A stretch of 64,000 nt of DNA from Acipenser ruthenus (taxonomy: Eukaryota > Chordata > Actinopteri > Acipenseriformes > Acipenseridae). This document shows positions 21,001-30,639 of the stretch, piece by piece. The notes under the pieces were generated by a model, which did no database searches, had not been told where the DNA came from, and saw only the letters and a list, made by a program, of their open reading frames with translations. How positions within the stretch are numbered: position 1 is the stretch's first letter; every line of letters starts with the position of its first letter. The DNA lies in the NCBI RefSeq assembly GCF_902713425.1, contig NC_081198.1, forward strand, positions 20,939,188-21,003,187, in the 5' to 3' direction. A program made the position numbers and the translations under genes.

Positions 21001-21454
21001 TGACGGGTACGTTCCCCAGCAGGAGTGGACGCAGCTGTGGAAAAAATTGAACTCTTTCGTTTTGGTTAGTGGGTGCGTAGACATTGACCAGTCTGAGGGG
21101 AGTGTTGTTGTATGTCACATCCACGCTCAGAATTCTACCAGGTTCTACCTCCCTGCTGCTGCGGGAGGTAATAAATGGGTTTTTAAACAGGATACCTACT
21201 CCGTCGGCTCTGGCTATGTTGGAGCCCGACCAGAAGGAGTCCCCCAGGGTCCAACTCTCCTTCAGGTCCCTATAATCAGGGCTCGACGAAATACCACACT
21301 CCTGCAGAAAGATGAGATCTGCTTTCAAGTTAGCTAGATAGTTTAGTACATCAAATCTTTTTTGTGTCTCCCTGATGCTCCTGACATTAACAGACACACA
21401 TATCAGGGCCATCAGGGTAGCTAACAAGAAAAGGAGTCGCTGCGTCCACCCCAT
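18011..21454 (-). CDS. ORF2 polyprotein of copy D, full-length but with a mutated RT active site
   Basis: 1147 codons, uninterrupted. Codon 704 (19343-19345) is AAT, so the catalytic YMDD reads YMDN. An Asp at this place coordinates metal in reverse transcriptases, so polymerisation should be lost. Codon 210 (20825-20827) is His instead of Arg in the endonuclease SRID motif. Both changes are G-to-A on the coding strand in a CpG context. Gln442, Gly626 and Gly723 are shared with copy J. Confidence 0.92.
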   Translation of the reverse strand: MGWTQRLLFLLATLMALICVSVNVRSIRETQKRFDVLNYLANLKADLIFLQECGISSSPDYRDLKESWTLGDSFWSGSNIARADGVGILFKNPFITSRSSREVEPGRILSVDVTYNNTPLRLVNVYAPTNQNERVQFFPQLRPLLLGNVPVIVSGDFNCALRDVDRSRPRNDRSSRVLSSIISDFSLCDAGKDLVPPFTWVSSSGTSFSHIDLVLHTSSLTKTAVDTQAVFFSDHRLLQVTLQVPQTSQMGSGVWKLNTSLLDDPSIAAAYKSRLVEWTTLRDLFNSPIEWWEMVKMRTKGYFIAAGKRKAKERRAKYKYLNAALQRLSLLQLRGFPVSDEIAQTKLDLSVLCREEQRKVMHNAKVQKMEEDEKCTRFFFQKTREKRHLMSSMLDSRGRIVEDSEGVKKVVENFYRDLYNIKATDDTLIEWFLSQLEPDSVQDDEEEEKDPELTLEELTQAVKTMNTGKTPGPDGIPGEYYHLFWDTLKVHLAEVYRAVYREKRLGPSMRESVITLLHKKGEVKDLRNWRPISLLCVDYKILAKALMLRLQVHLPLVIGPDQACGVPGRSITDILMLTRDILAYSRERNHPLCLFNLDQEKAFDRVSHEYMYKVMDQMKFAPGLRGWVKTIYTNISTRVLVNRHLTGKISIQSGVRQGCPLSPLLYVVCIEPLLQAIRRDTNITGFQLPGSNGVQVKTTAYMDNVSLICTNTSSVPRISNILGKYCTATGAVINKSKSEVYVSKNWQVDRELSDMYPVKKDKIKILGLIFENNSSGAQSWTAAINQVRKKIGGWSTRSLTMTGRVLITKSILFPILSYVGKIFPPDRTTKKVVDRIIHRFIWGSKMERVKRATLSKADKKGGKGVPDVVQLTRVQGLTQTIKNIQALDRKVCYMNRFYFATCLRALGLCTIDNTVPYSWDPPLYYRTLRDTIYKLGLDKAKLASWEYKAVTKYLAGSQEIEKVATFSLTQSQKIWENVSHSCLSNVQKDIAWNTVHSALPTRAFMFRRGLAQVETCPYAKCRKRETPAHIFWECDVAGSVWLSVSVFLNRFADTAKMTAETVLYGPAGGITTSTAKCVWRVINVVKQILWEGRNVCVYHKQELDTITTTRRAQTLIKDFVILDIRTLGKDKACAEWRIAGLQDVKME

Positions 21455-21459
21455 AGCGA

Positions 21460-22451
21460 CTATGATTGGGAGGTCGGGACACTCTTCCTACTCTTAGCTC
21501 TACGCTTGCTTCGAGGGGGCTTGGGCTTATTTGCAACTCCCATCACCCCTGAGAAGGTACTCACTGCTGCCTCGTCCAAGAAGGCACCGTCTTTATATGC
21601 ACAGTACGTGGAGTTGTTGGGGCTATTCAACTCCCCACAAGGTAAGTCTGGTGGAACTTGCTCAGGGCCCCTCGGAACGTGTGGGTCAGCTTTGTCCTGG
21701 GGGGGGTTATGACAGACAGCATTCTTTGGCTGTTACCGTCTGTTGAGTTGGAGCTGTTAGCAGACTTCTGGCTTACCGCGTCCAGGGGTATTCCCATGTC
21801 CTCCAGTGCTGTATCTAGGAGGACCTCTAGGGGGCCCCTGGTTTTGCCCATACAAGGGAGGGGGTCAAGGATGCTTTGAAGGGAGGCCCTTCGCTTGAAG
21901 AGGGTCATTGCTACCGAGGTACTGCTGGTCAGGGAAGGTGTTGACCCCGACCTCTCCCTCGGTGCATTAGTGAACACCTCTTCTGCGAGGTGTGCTAGGG
22001 TTTGTGCCAACGACTGGGAAGGCTGGCTGGGGATGCCCTGGCTGGCTGCTACCTGCCCACTAGGCGGCAGTGTAGCCGTCCCACTCGCCTCCGTCTCTGC
22101 CTGCGAGGGCAAGACTGGGGACTTTGTGTGGACATTAGCTGGTTTTGGATTTATGGGGGCCACCTGCAACTTGCTGTCTTTGATCCTGATCTTCTTTCTT
22201 TTCCCCCCCTCATCTCTACCCTTTCTTTTCCCCACCCTCTGCTGGTTCTTCACTCCCTTCCCCTCCTTCTCACTCTCACTTTCACTGTCGCTTTCGCTTT
22301 CCTCCCCCACGGACTCAATCCTTATGGCGTCATAACGAGAGCCGAGGGGGAGTGCTGGTGCTGAGAGGGCCCTACTCAGGGGGGGGCCGCTGCTGGGTCC
22401 GGGCTCCCTCCCTGCCTCGTGTTCTGCATCAGAGGAGCTACTGGAGGAGCT
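21460..22451 (-). pseudogene. ORF1 C-terminal fragment of copy D
   Basis: Covers about the last 330 residues (Ser-rich, acidic and basic segments). It lacks the RRM-like region and the knuckles because of 5' truncation. The 3' C-run is 8 instead of 9, so the frame ends early at 21627. The frame is open backwards into the U2 5' fragment, but this is not thought to be meaningful. Confidence 0.88.
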
Positions 22452-22460
22452 AGATATTAA
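22452..22460. repeat. Target-site duplication of LINE D, right copy
   Basis: AGATATTAA on the plus strand, matching 17355-17363. Confidence 0.82.
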
Positions 22461-22513
22461 ACTGATAAGAACAGATACTACACTTGATCTTAGCCAAAAG
22501 GCCGAGAAGCGAT
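22452..22513 (-). pseudogene. U2 snRNA 5' fragment (nt 1-62), 5' flank of LINE D
   Basis: Perfect U2 sequence from nt 1 at 22513 to nt 62, including the branch-point recognition sequence, then LINE ORF1. A transcript from this promoter would be a U2-LINE chimera. Confidence 0.95.
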
Positions 22514-22799
22514 GGCGACTTGGCCCTTGCCCGGGGCCCCCCAGCCCAGACGGCACAGGGGGATTCAAAGGTGGGTGCAAAATTTCAAGCACAAGCAGAC
22601 CCCCAAAAAACGGGCTGCTGCTTCCAGAGGGGAAATGTGCAATTTAAGCAGGAGAAAACAAAACAAAGCAAAAACACACACATAACACCAAAAACAAAAC
22701 ATAAACTGGCGGAGTGCGTCTTACAAATAGTCATGCCAAGCTGCTATGCTGTGCAAGGTGCCTTGGGTAACTACAACTGTGCCTCGCTGGCTGGCTGGC
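22514..22799 (-). promoter_or_regulatory. U2 promoter region upstream of the U2-LINE D fusion
   Basis: PSE-like motif at 22564-22577. All elements of the normal U2 promoter are present, although the gene is cut after nt 62. Confidence 0.65.
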
Positions 22800-22907
22800 T
22801 TGCTAAGAAGGTCCTGGCATAGGGACATGTTCCACCACACTTGTCTGGTTAGCTGCATGCTCCCAGGAAACAACCTGCTGCTGTCTACATCATCACCACA
22901 TGTGAAT

Positions 22908-23003
22908 AAAAGAAAGAAAGACAGCAAGAAAGAAAGAGAGAAAGAAAGAGAGAAAGAGAGAAAGAAAGAGAGAAAGAAAGAAAGAGAGAAAGAAAAAAAA
23001 AGA
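22908..23003. repeat. GAAA/GAGA microsatellite
   Basis: About 95 bp. Confidence 0.9.
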
Positions 23004-23113
23004 AGTAAAACGGCGGGAAAACTTGCATCAACACTGGCACTCTCCCTCCAGCAGGGGTAGACAAAATGCTAACAGGAGAGATCCAGATCTGACTTTGACC
23101 AACGTTAGAGAAA

Positions 23114-23249
23114 GGTGTGCACCGTTCCCGGAGGTACTGCAATACCGGGCCGATGCGTGGAGTGGACGGAGCAAGCCCCTGTTCCATCTCCCGATTCCAA
23201 AAATCAATTTAATATATGGTCCCCTGATAGGGGACGTATCAGATATTAA
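23114..23249 (-). pseudogene. U2 snRNA 3' fragment (nt 54-189), 3' flank of LINE E
   Basis: Ends at the same U2 nucleotide (54) as the flanks of D and I. It lacks the nt-167 change seen beside D and J. Confidence 0.94.
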
Positions 23250-23884
23250 TACTCTTTTATTGAGATTTTACATTTTTTACATTTACACCCATTCGTTTTT
23301 TCATTCATTTTACATTTCTTTTAAAGATGACATTCATGCATACAGACATACATTTTGTTTTAAAAGCATTTAAAATACATTTAAAAACACCAAGACAATT
23401 GTGCTTTGTACATGGTTAAAACAGACACAGATTAAAATCAACATGAAAAAAACCTGTGCTGTTTTAAAAGTGACTGGAAAAAAAGAACCATCTATAAAAA
23501 ACCAGTGCTTGTGAGGGCCGGGGAGTGCTCTCTAAAAAAGTGAACATAAACCTAGATCTAAAACAGGGACAGGGGAAAAGGGACAGTGTATAAACAGTGA
23601 GTTAAAATTCTAAAATTTTAAAACACTTAAAATGTAACTTTTAATAGTTTACATTAAAAATCTTAAAGATACATAAAACAAAACAAAACAAAATCAAATA
23701 AAACATTCAAATTAAATCAAAGGTCCATAAAACTGAAACAAAAAGACTACATAAAACCAGGGCACCGTTGAAAAACGGTCATGCCAGCTAAAAAGGGCGG
23801 AATGCTGGCATGACAAAATAAATAAAAGGCTTAGCGGTGCCCCGTAGTCCCGCTCCTAGGAGCTAGCGGTTCCAGTTTTTTCCT

Positions 23885-26800
23885 TTATTCCATCTTCACG
23901 TCCTGAAGTCCGGCGATCCTCCACTCCGCGCAGGCCTTGTCCTTCCCGAGGGTCCGGATGTCCAGAATTACAAAGTCCTTGATAAGAGTTTGTGCCCTTC
24001 TGGTCGTGGTGATAGTGTCTAGCTCCTGCTTGTGATAGACACAGACGTTACGGCCTTCCCACAGGATCTGCTTGACAACATTGATGACACGCCAAACGCA
24101 CTTAGCTGTGCTGGTAGTGATTCCTCCCGCAGGCCCATAGAGCACAGTCTCAGCGGTCATCTTGGCCGTGTCAGCAAACCTGTTTAGGAAGACAGAGACA
24201 GAGAGCCAGACACTGCCAGCCACATCACACTCCCAGAAGATATGGGCTGGTGTTTCTCTCTTGCGGCACTTTGCATAGGGGCATGTTTCTACTTGGGCTA
24301 GTCCCCTCCTGAACATGAACGCTCGAGTGGGGAGTGCACTGTGGACGGTGTTCCATGCTATATCCTTCTGGACATTACTGAGGCAGCTGTGAGACACATT
24401 CTCCCAGATTTTTTGGCTTTGGGTGAGGGAGAAAGTAGCTACTTTTTCAATTTCCTGGGAACCGGCAAGATATTTAGTTACAGCCTTGTATTCCCAGGAG
24501 GCCAATTTTGCTTTATCTAAGCCCAATTTATATATAGTGTCCCTTAAGGTTCTATAATACAATGGGGGGTCCCAGGAGTACGGCACGGTGTTATCAATAG
24601 TGCAGAGGCCCAAGGCCCTGAGACAGGTGGCAAAATAGAAACGATTCATGTAACATACCTTCCTGTCCAGGGCCTGGATGTTCTTGATAGTTTGCGTGAG
24701 CCCCTGCACTCGGGTGAGCTGCACAACGTCCGGGACCCCCTTACCTCCCTTCTTGTCGGCTTTACTCAGGGTGGCTCGTTTTACCCTCTCCATCTTGCTG
24801 CCCCAGATAAAGCGGTGGATAATGCGGTCCACCACTTTTTTGGTGGTCCTGTCTGGGGGAAAGATTTTTCCTACATAAGAGAGGATGGGGAACAGTATAG
24901 ACTTGGTTATTAATACTCTACCCGTCATTGTTAAGGATCTTGTGCTCCATCCGCCAATCTTTTTACGGACCTGGTTAATGGCCGCCGTCCAGCTCTGGGC
25001 CCCCGAGCTATTGTTCTCGAAAATGAGGCCCAGAATCTTGATTTTGTCCTTTTTGACAGGGTACATGTCCGACAGTTCCCTATCTACCTGCCAATTTTTA
25101 GACACGTAGACTTCGCTCTTGGACTTATTAATCACTGCCCCGGTCGCTGTGCAGTACTTCTCAAGGATATTACTAATCCGAGGTACCGACGATGTGTTGG
25201 TGCAAATGAGTGACACATCGTCCATATATGCTGTTGTTTTGACCTGGACCCCGTTGGATCCAGGCAGCTGGAAACCAGTTATATTGGTATCCCTACGAAT
25301 TGCCTGCAGGAGGGGTTCAATGCACACGACATATAGCAGTGGGGATAGTGGGCAACCCTGTCTGACCCCTGACTGGATAGATATTTTACCAGTCAGGTGC
25401 CTGTTCACCAAGACTCGGGTACTAATGTTTGTATATATGGTTTTAACCCACTCCCTAAGTCCAGGAGCGAATTTCATCTGGTCCATCACTTTGTACATAT
25501 ATTCATGGCTTACCCTATCGAACGCCTTCTCCTGGTCAAGGTTGAACAGGCAGAGGGGATGGTTCCGTTCTCTAGAATAAGCCAGAATGTCCCTTGTTAA
25601 CATTAAAATATCCGTGATGGACCTCCCTGGGACGCCACAAGCCTGGTCGGGGCCAATGACCAAAGGGAGGTGTACTTGTAGCCGGAGCATCAGAGCTTTG
25701 GCTAGTATCTTGTAATCCACGCAAAGGAGGCTGATTGGGCGCCAATTCCGTAGATCTTTAACTTCCCCTTTCTTATGAAGGAGAGTAATTACACTCTCCC
25801 GCATAGAAGGGCCCAACCGCTTCTCCCTGTAGACCGCTCTGTAGACCTCCGCTAAATGGACTTTTAGCGTGTCCCAAAAAAGATGGTAATACTCACCCGG
25901 GATGCCATCTGGACCTGGCGTCTTACCGGTGTTCATGGTCTTAACCGCCTGGGTGAGCTCCTCCAGCGTGAGTTCTGGGTCCTTCTCCTCCTCCTCGTCG
26001 TCCCGCACTGAGTCAGGCTCCAACTGGCTCAGGAACCACTCTATCAGGGTGTCATCTGTAGCTTTGATGTTATACAGGTCCCTATAGAAGTTCTCTACCA
26101 CTTTTTTCACTCCCTCACTATCCTCTACTATCCTCCCCCTGCTGTCGAGCATGGAGGACATCAAGTGCCGCTTCTCCCTCGTTTTCTGGAAGAAGAAGCG
26201 AGTACACTTTTCGTCTTCCTCCATTTTTTGCACTTTTGCATTGTGCATGACCTTTCGTTGTTCCTCCCTACAAAGCACTGAAAGATCTAGCTTGGTCTGG
26301 GCTATCTCGTCGCTTACAGGGAACCCCCGAAGCTGAAGCAGGCTCAGACGCTGGAGGGCAGCATTCAGGTATTTATATTTGGCCCTCCTTTCTTTTGCTT
26401 TCCTCTTGCCTGCTGCTATGAAATAACCCTTAGTTCTCATTTTGACCATCTCCCACCACTCTATAGGGGAGTTGAATAGGTCACGCAAAGTGGTCCACTC
26501 AACAAGCCTGCTCTTATAGGCTGCAGCTATGGAGGGGTCATCGAGTAAGGAGGTGTTTAATTTCCAGACCCCTGACCCCATCTGGGAGGTCTGAGGGACC
26601 TGCAATGTTACCTGCAGGAGCCTATGGTCAGAGAAGAAGACGGCCTGGGTGTCTACTGCCGTCTTCGTAAGGGAGCTTGTATGTAGGACGAGATCTATAC
26701 GGGAGAAGGAGGTCCCAGATGAGCTCACCCAGGTAAAGGGAGGCACCAGGTCCTTACCTGCATCACACAGGGAGAAATCAGATATTACGGAGGACAAAAC

Positions 26801-27328
26801 TCTACTAGAGCGGTCGTTGCGTGGCCTGCTCCGGTCTACGTCCCTCAGAGCACAATTGAAGTCACCTGACACGATGACGGGTACGTTCCCCAGCAGGAGT
26901 GGACGCAGCTGTGGAAAAAATTGAACTCTTTCGTTTTGGTTAGTGGGTGCGTAGACATTGACCAGTCTGAGGGGAGTGTTGTTGTATGTCACATCCACGC
27001 TCAGAATTCTACCAGGTTCTACCTCCCTGCTGCTGCGGGAGGTAATAAATGGGTTTTTAAACAGGATACCTACTCCGTCGGCTCTGGCTATGTTGGAGCC
27101 CGACCAGAAGGAGTCCCCCAGGGTCCAACTCTCCTTCAGGTCCCTATAATCAGGGCTCGACGAAATACCACACTCCTGCAGAAAGATGAGATCTGCTTTC
27201 AAGTTAGCTAGATAGTTTAGTACATCAAATCTTTTTTGTGTCTCCCTGATGCTCCTGACATTAACAGACACACATATCAGGGCCATCAGGGTAGCTAACA
27301 AGAAAAGGAGTCGCTGCGTCCACCCCAT
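23885..27328 (-). CDS. ORF2 polyprotein of copy E, open
   Basis: 1147 aa with YMDD and all endonuclease motifs. It belongs to the same type as F (Met297, Tyr320, Thr1071) and differs from F at only a few residues. Met15 is present (Thr in F). Confidence 0.94.
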   Translation of the reverse strand: MGWTQRLLFLLATLMALICVSVNVRSIRETQKRFDVLNYLANLKADLIFLQECGISSSPDYRDLKESWTLGDSFWSGSNIARADGVGILFKNPFITSRSSREVEPGRILSVDVTYNNTPLRLVNVYAPTNQNERVQFFPQLRPLLLGNVPVIVSGDFNCALRDVDRSRPRNDRSSRVLSSVISDFSLCDAGKDLVPPFTWVSSSGTSFSRIDLVLHTSSLTKTAVDTQAVFFSDHRLLQVTLQVPQTSQMGSGVWKLNTSLLDDPSIAAAYKSRLVEWTTLRDLFNSPIEWWEMVKMRTKGYFIAAGKRKAKERRAKYKYLNAALQRLSLLQLRGFPVSDEIAQTKLDLSVLCREEQRKVMHNAKVQKMEEDEKCTRFFFQKTREKRHLMSSMLDSRGRIVEDSEGVKKVVENFYRDLYNIKATDDTLIEWFLSQLEPDSVRDDEEEEKDPELTLEELTQAVKTMNTGKTPGPDGIPGEYYHLFWDTLKVHLAEVYRAVYREKRLGPSMRESVITLLHKKGEVKDLRNWRPISLLCVDYKILAKALMLRLQVHLPLVIGPDQACGVPGRSITDILMLTRDILAYSRERNHPLCLFNLDQEKAFDRVSHEYMYKVMDQMKFAPGLREWVKTIYTNISTRVLVNRHLTGKISIQSGVRQGCPLSPLLYVVCIEPLLQAIRRDTNITGFQLPGSNGVQVKTTAYMDDVSLICTNTSSVPRISNILEKYCTATGAVINKSKSEVYVSKNWQVDRELSDMYPVKKDKIKILGLIFENNSSGAQSWTAAINQVRKKIGGWSTRSLTMTGRVLITKSILFPILSYVGKIFPPDRTTKKVVDRIIHRFIWGSKMERVKRATLSKADKKGGKGVPDVVQLTRVQGLTQTIKNIQALDRKVCYMNRFYFATCLRALGLCTIDNTVPYSWDPPLYYRTLRDTIYKLGLDKAKLASWEYKAVTKYLAGSQEIEKVATFSLTQSQKIWENVSHSCLSNVQKDIAWNTVHSALPTRAFMFRRGLAQVETCPYAKCRKRETPAHIFWECDVAGSVWLSVSVFLNRFADTAKMTAETVLYGPAGGITTSTAKCVWRVINVVKQILWEGRNVCVYHKQELDTITTTRRAQTLIKDFVILDIRTLGKDKACAEWRIAGLQDVKME

Positions 27329-27333
27329 AGCGA

Positions 27334-29273
27334 CTATGATTGGGAGGTCGGGACACTCTTCCTACTCTTAGCTCTACGCTTGCTTCGAGGGGGCTTGGGC
27401 TTATTTGCAACTCCCATCACCCCTGAGAAGGTACTCACTGCTGCCTCGTCCAAGAAGGCACCGTCTTTATATGCACAGTACGTGGAGTTGTTGGGGCTAT
27501 TCAACTCCCCACAAGGTAAGTCTGGTGGAACTTGCTCAGGGCCCCTCGGAACGTGTGGGTCAGCTTTGTCCTGGGGGGGGGTTATGACAGACAGCATTCT
27601 TTGGCTGTTACCGTCTGTTGAATTGGAGCTGTTAGCAGACTTCTGGCTTACCGCGTCCAGGGGTATTCCCATGTCCTCCAGTGCTGTATCTAGGAGGACC
27701 TCTAGGGGGCCCCTGGTTTTGCCCATACAAGGGAGGGGGTGCTTTGAAGGGAGGCCCTTCGCTTGAAGAGGGTCATTGCTACCGAGGTACTGCTGGTCAG
27801 GGAAGGTGTTGACCCCGACCTCTCCCTCGGTGCATTAGTGAACACCTCTTCTGCGAGGTGTGCTAGGGTTTGTGCCAACGACTGGGAAGGCTGGCTGGGG
27901 ATGCCCTGGCTGGCTGCTACCTGCCCACTAGGCGGCAGTGTAGCCGTCCCACTCGCCTCCGTCTCTGCCTGCGAGGGCAAGACTGGGGACTTTGTGTGGA
28001 CATTAGCTGGTTTTGGATCTATGGGGGCCACCTGCAACTTGCTGTCTTTGATCCTGATCTTCTTTCTTTTCCCCCCCTCGTCTCTACCCTTTCTTTTCCC
28101 CACCCTCTGCTGGTTCTTCACTCCCTTCCCCTCCTTCTCACTCTCACTTTCACTGTCGCTTTCGCTTTCCTCCCCCACGGACTCAATCCTTATGGCGTCA
28201 TAACGAGAGCCGAGGGGGAGTGCTGGCGCTGAGAGGGCCCTACTCAGGGGGGGGCCGCTGCTGGGTCCGGGCTCCCTCCCTGCCTCGTGTTCTGCATCAG
28301 AGGAGCTACTGGAGGAGCTAGTGGAGTAGCTGTTGTACTCTCTCTCTGGGCTGGGGGAAGGGGTCCTCGTAAAACGGGACATGTCTCGGGGGCGGGGGGG
28401 TGAGGGGGGTGCTGGTGATGATGGTGGTGCTGGAGTCTGGGTCTTGGATACTGTTGGTGGTGATGTGGACTGATCTTTGTTACTTGCTCCCTCTTCCTGC
28501 TCAGGCCTAGGCTTGTTTGTGTTTGCCTTGCTGGCTCTGGCCATGTTGGCATAGGAAGAGGGGCAGTCCTTAAACAGGTGCCCCTTCTTTCCACACAAAT
28601 TGCACTGCCTCTCTTCTCTGCAGTGGCTGGTCTCGTGGGGGGCGCCGCAGTTCCTGCACTTGACTACAGTACACGCGGCCGCCAGGTGTCCTAATTCCCC
28701 ACATTTCCTGCAGAGTTTTGGCATCCCATTATAGAATACCAGCCCTCTGTTGGGCCCTAACACTATGGAGTTTGGAATGTGGCGGACGCCTCCAATGCCC
28801 GATGGATCAACATTAAGGCGTACCAGCCACTTTCTGGCTCCTGTCCAAACCCCATCTTCATCTGTAATTTTCCTCCCTTCTGATGACACCCTCCCATAGC
28901 GGTTAAGCCATGTTGTAATATCATAGTCGCTAACAGCCTCATTGAAAAATTGGACAGTAACAACTTTCATTTCTCTGTCTGTCAGTGCATCCACACAAAA
29001 TTCTTTGTATGGAGCGAGATATTTATTCTCCCCCCAAAAGGACCACATTTCTTGTAACTTTTGGGGGTTCCTAAAACTGACCTCAAACACTTCCTTAAGC
29101 CCTGGCAATTTCACCAAACAATTCAAGTCAGAAGGGGAAAAACCCATACCCCTCTGAAGAATGGTCCGGCTGAACTCCAGTCTCGTCAGTCCTGGTTCCG
29201 TTTCCTCTTGCTGGGTCCTTGTGAAGCGCACCGCATTGTGCCTCCTAGTCTCCTGGGTTGGCCGGAACGCCAT
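27334..29273 (-). pseudogene. ORF1 of copy E, 7-bp deletion
   Basis: Both C-runs have the in-frame lengths (6 and 9). A 7-bp deletion near 27740 (around residue 510) shifts the frame. The N-terminal 510 residues stay open with a short foreign tail to 27702, and the C-terminal 130 residues are open from 27726 to the normal stop at 27334. Confidence 0.9.
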
Positions 29274-29990
29274 CCTTCAGCTGGCTCCTCCGATTGGGGT
29301 GGGAGAAGCCTCTGGACGTCCGGGTTGTCTCTCTCTACGGAAAAGAAACAACGTAAGCAGCAAATCTGGGCAGTTGAAGGAACTATTACTTTAGTCCCTG
29401 AGGAGATGGTCGCCTCGCAAGAGGGACCCCCTCCCCAGGTGAACGGTGTCCTTCCCTGGCGGAGTAGGGGGCGCTGCTTGGCACCGAGACCACGTAGGAA
29501 GAATCGTGGCTGTGACGCCTCCTCGGGGTCCGGGGCCGCCCTCTGCTCCTCCCAGATGGCGCCCTCTGCTGGGCGCCTGCTGCTCTCTCGGTCTGGATCT
29601 CGATTACAATCAAGGGCTGGGGATGAGGTCGTCTAGGTCATCAAAGGGTCCTCAAAGGTCGTCTGGATGGTAGGTCCTCCTTCTCTCTAACTCCAGGAAC
29701 GTCTGGAAAAGCCTGAAAAAGAAAAAAACTGGAACCGCCTGAAAAAGAAAAAACTGCTCTCAACAGTCAACAAAATCTTGAAAGACCCTCGGCCTGGATT
29801 GGGCAAGCCAAAACCAGACTGAGCATTAGTCTTCCAAAAAGTTGCCGAGCTGAAGAAAGCCAGTCAAAAATAAAAAAAAATTCTGTTCCTCCTCACCCGA
29901 ACAAACCTCTCACAGACCCTCGGAGGGAGCGGGCAATGCCACTACCCTCTAAGCCTTAGTCTTAGAAAGATTTATTCGAACTGAAGAGAA

Positions 29991-30639
29991 TACTCTTTTA
30001 TTGAGATTTTACATTTTTTTACATTTACACCCATTCGTTTTTTCATTCATTTTACATTTCTTTTAAAGATGACATTCATGCATACAGACATACATTTTGT
30101 TTTAAAAGCATTTAAAATACATTTAAAAACACCAAGACAATTGTGCTTTGTACATGGTTAAAACAGACACAGATTAAAATCAACATGAAAAAAACCTGTG
30201 CTGTTTTAAAAGTGACTGGAAAAAAAGAACCATCTATAAAAAACCAGTGCTTGTGAGGGCCGGGGAGTGCTCTCTAAAAGGTTCAAAAGTGAACATAAAA
30301 CTAGATCTAAAACAGGGACAGGGGAAAAGGGACAGTGTATAAAACAGTGAGTTAAAATTCTAAAATTTTAAAACACTTAAAATGTAACTTTTAATAGTTT
30401 ACATTAAAAATCTTAAAGATACATAAAACAAAACAAAACAAAATCAAATAAAACATTCAACGTAAATCAAATAAAAGTCCATAAAACTGAAACAAAAGAC
30501 TACATAAAACCAGGGCACCGTTGAAAAACGGTCATGCCAGCTAAAAAAAGGGCGGAATGCTGGCATGACAAAATAAATAAAAGGCTTAGCGGTGCCCCAT
30601 AGTCCCGCTCCTAGGAGCTAGCGGTTCCAGTTTTTTCCT
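29991..30639 (-). other. LINE 3' UTR (copy F)
   Basis: About 650 bp between the ORF2 stop and the 3' terminus. Next to ORF2 lies a cluster of inverted repeats, then an A/T-rich stretch with TTTTG-type units on the sense strand. The sense strand ends ...CAATAAAAGAGTA: an AATAAA signal (29997-30002) lies 6 nt from the end and there is no poly(A) tail. The terminal AGTA also occurs in U2 at nt 35-38. Copies B, G and I carry a variant 3' UTR (for example AAAAAAGTTC instead of AAAAGGTTC on the plus strand). Confidence 0.85.
30517..30568 (-). other. Inverted-repeat hairpins in LINE 3' UTR
   Basis: Two adjoining perfect inverted repeats: ACCGTT/AACGGT with a 4-nt loop (30517-30532), and TCATGCCAGC/GCTGGCATGA with a ~17-nt loop (30532-30568). 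A 12-bp palindrome GCTCCTAGGAGC follows at 30607-30618. All are kept in the copies that have this region (in B the second is at 5566-5600). A role as the RNA structure bound by the reverse transcriptase is inferred, as for other site-specific LINEs. Confidence 0.6.

Larger units (their letters stand above)
17364..22451 (-). mobile_element. LINE copy D, 5'-truncated in ORF1, with 9-bp target-site duplication in U2
   Basis: About 5.09 kb: 3' UTR 17364-18010, ORF2 18011-21454, and the last ~1 kb of ORF1. This is the only copy with both flanks still in U2: nt 1-62 upstream and nt 54-189 downstream. It is a typical 5'-truncated product of target-primed reverse transcription. The insertion is in the sense direction of U2. 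At the 5' joint, LINE and U2 share AG. Confidence 0.95.
22452..23249 (-). repeat. U2 repeat block 4 (between LINE D and LINE E)
   Basis: On the minus strand from the right: U2 3' fragment of the gene hit by LINE E, 3' box, microsatellite, spacer, U2 promoter, then the first 62 nt of the U2 gene hit by LINE D. It is the only block in which a U2 promoter faces straight into a LINE. Confidence 0.93.
23250..29990 (-). mobile_element. LINE copy E, full-length, fused head-to-tail to LINE F
   Basis: 3' UTR 23250-23884 (small deletions relative to F), ORF2 23885-27328, ORF1 27334-29273, 5' UTR 29274-29990. Its 5' end is directly followed by the 3' end of copy F with no U2 or spacer between. The 5' UTR and the start of ORF1 carry several private changes (for example FTRTQQEET for FTRNKQDET). 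Confidence 0.94.

Noticed and set aside
22452-22592. ORF1 of copy D starting at a Met within the U2 promoter (22592)
   Set aside because: The extension is read through U2 and promoter sequence by chance; the LINE portion is simply 5'-truncated.
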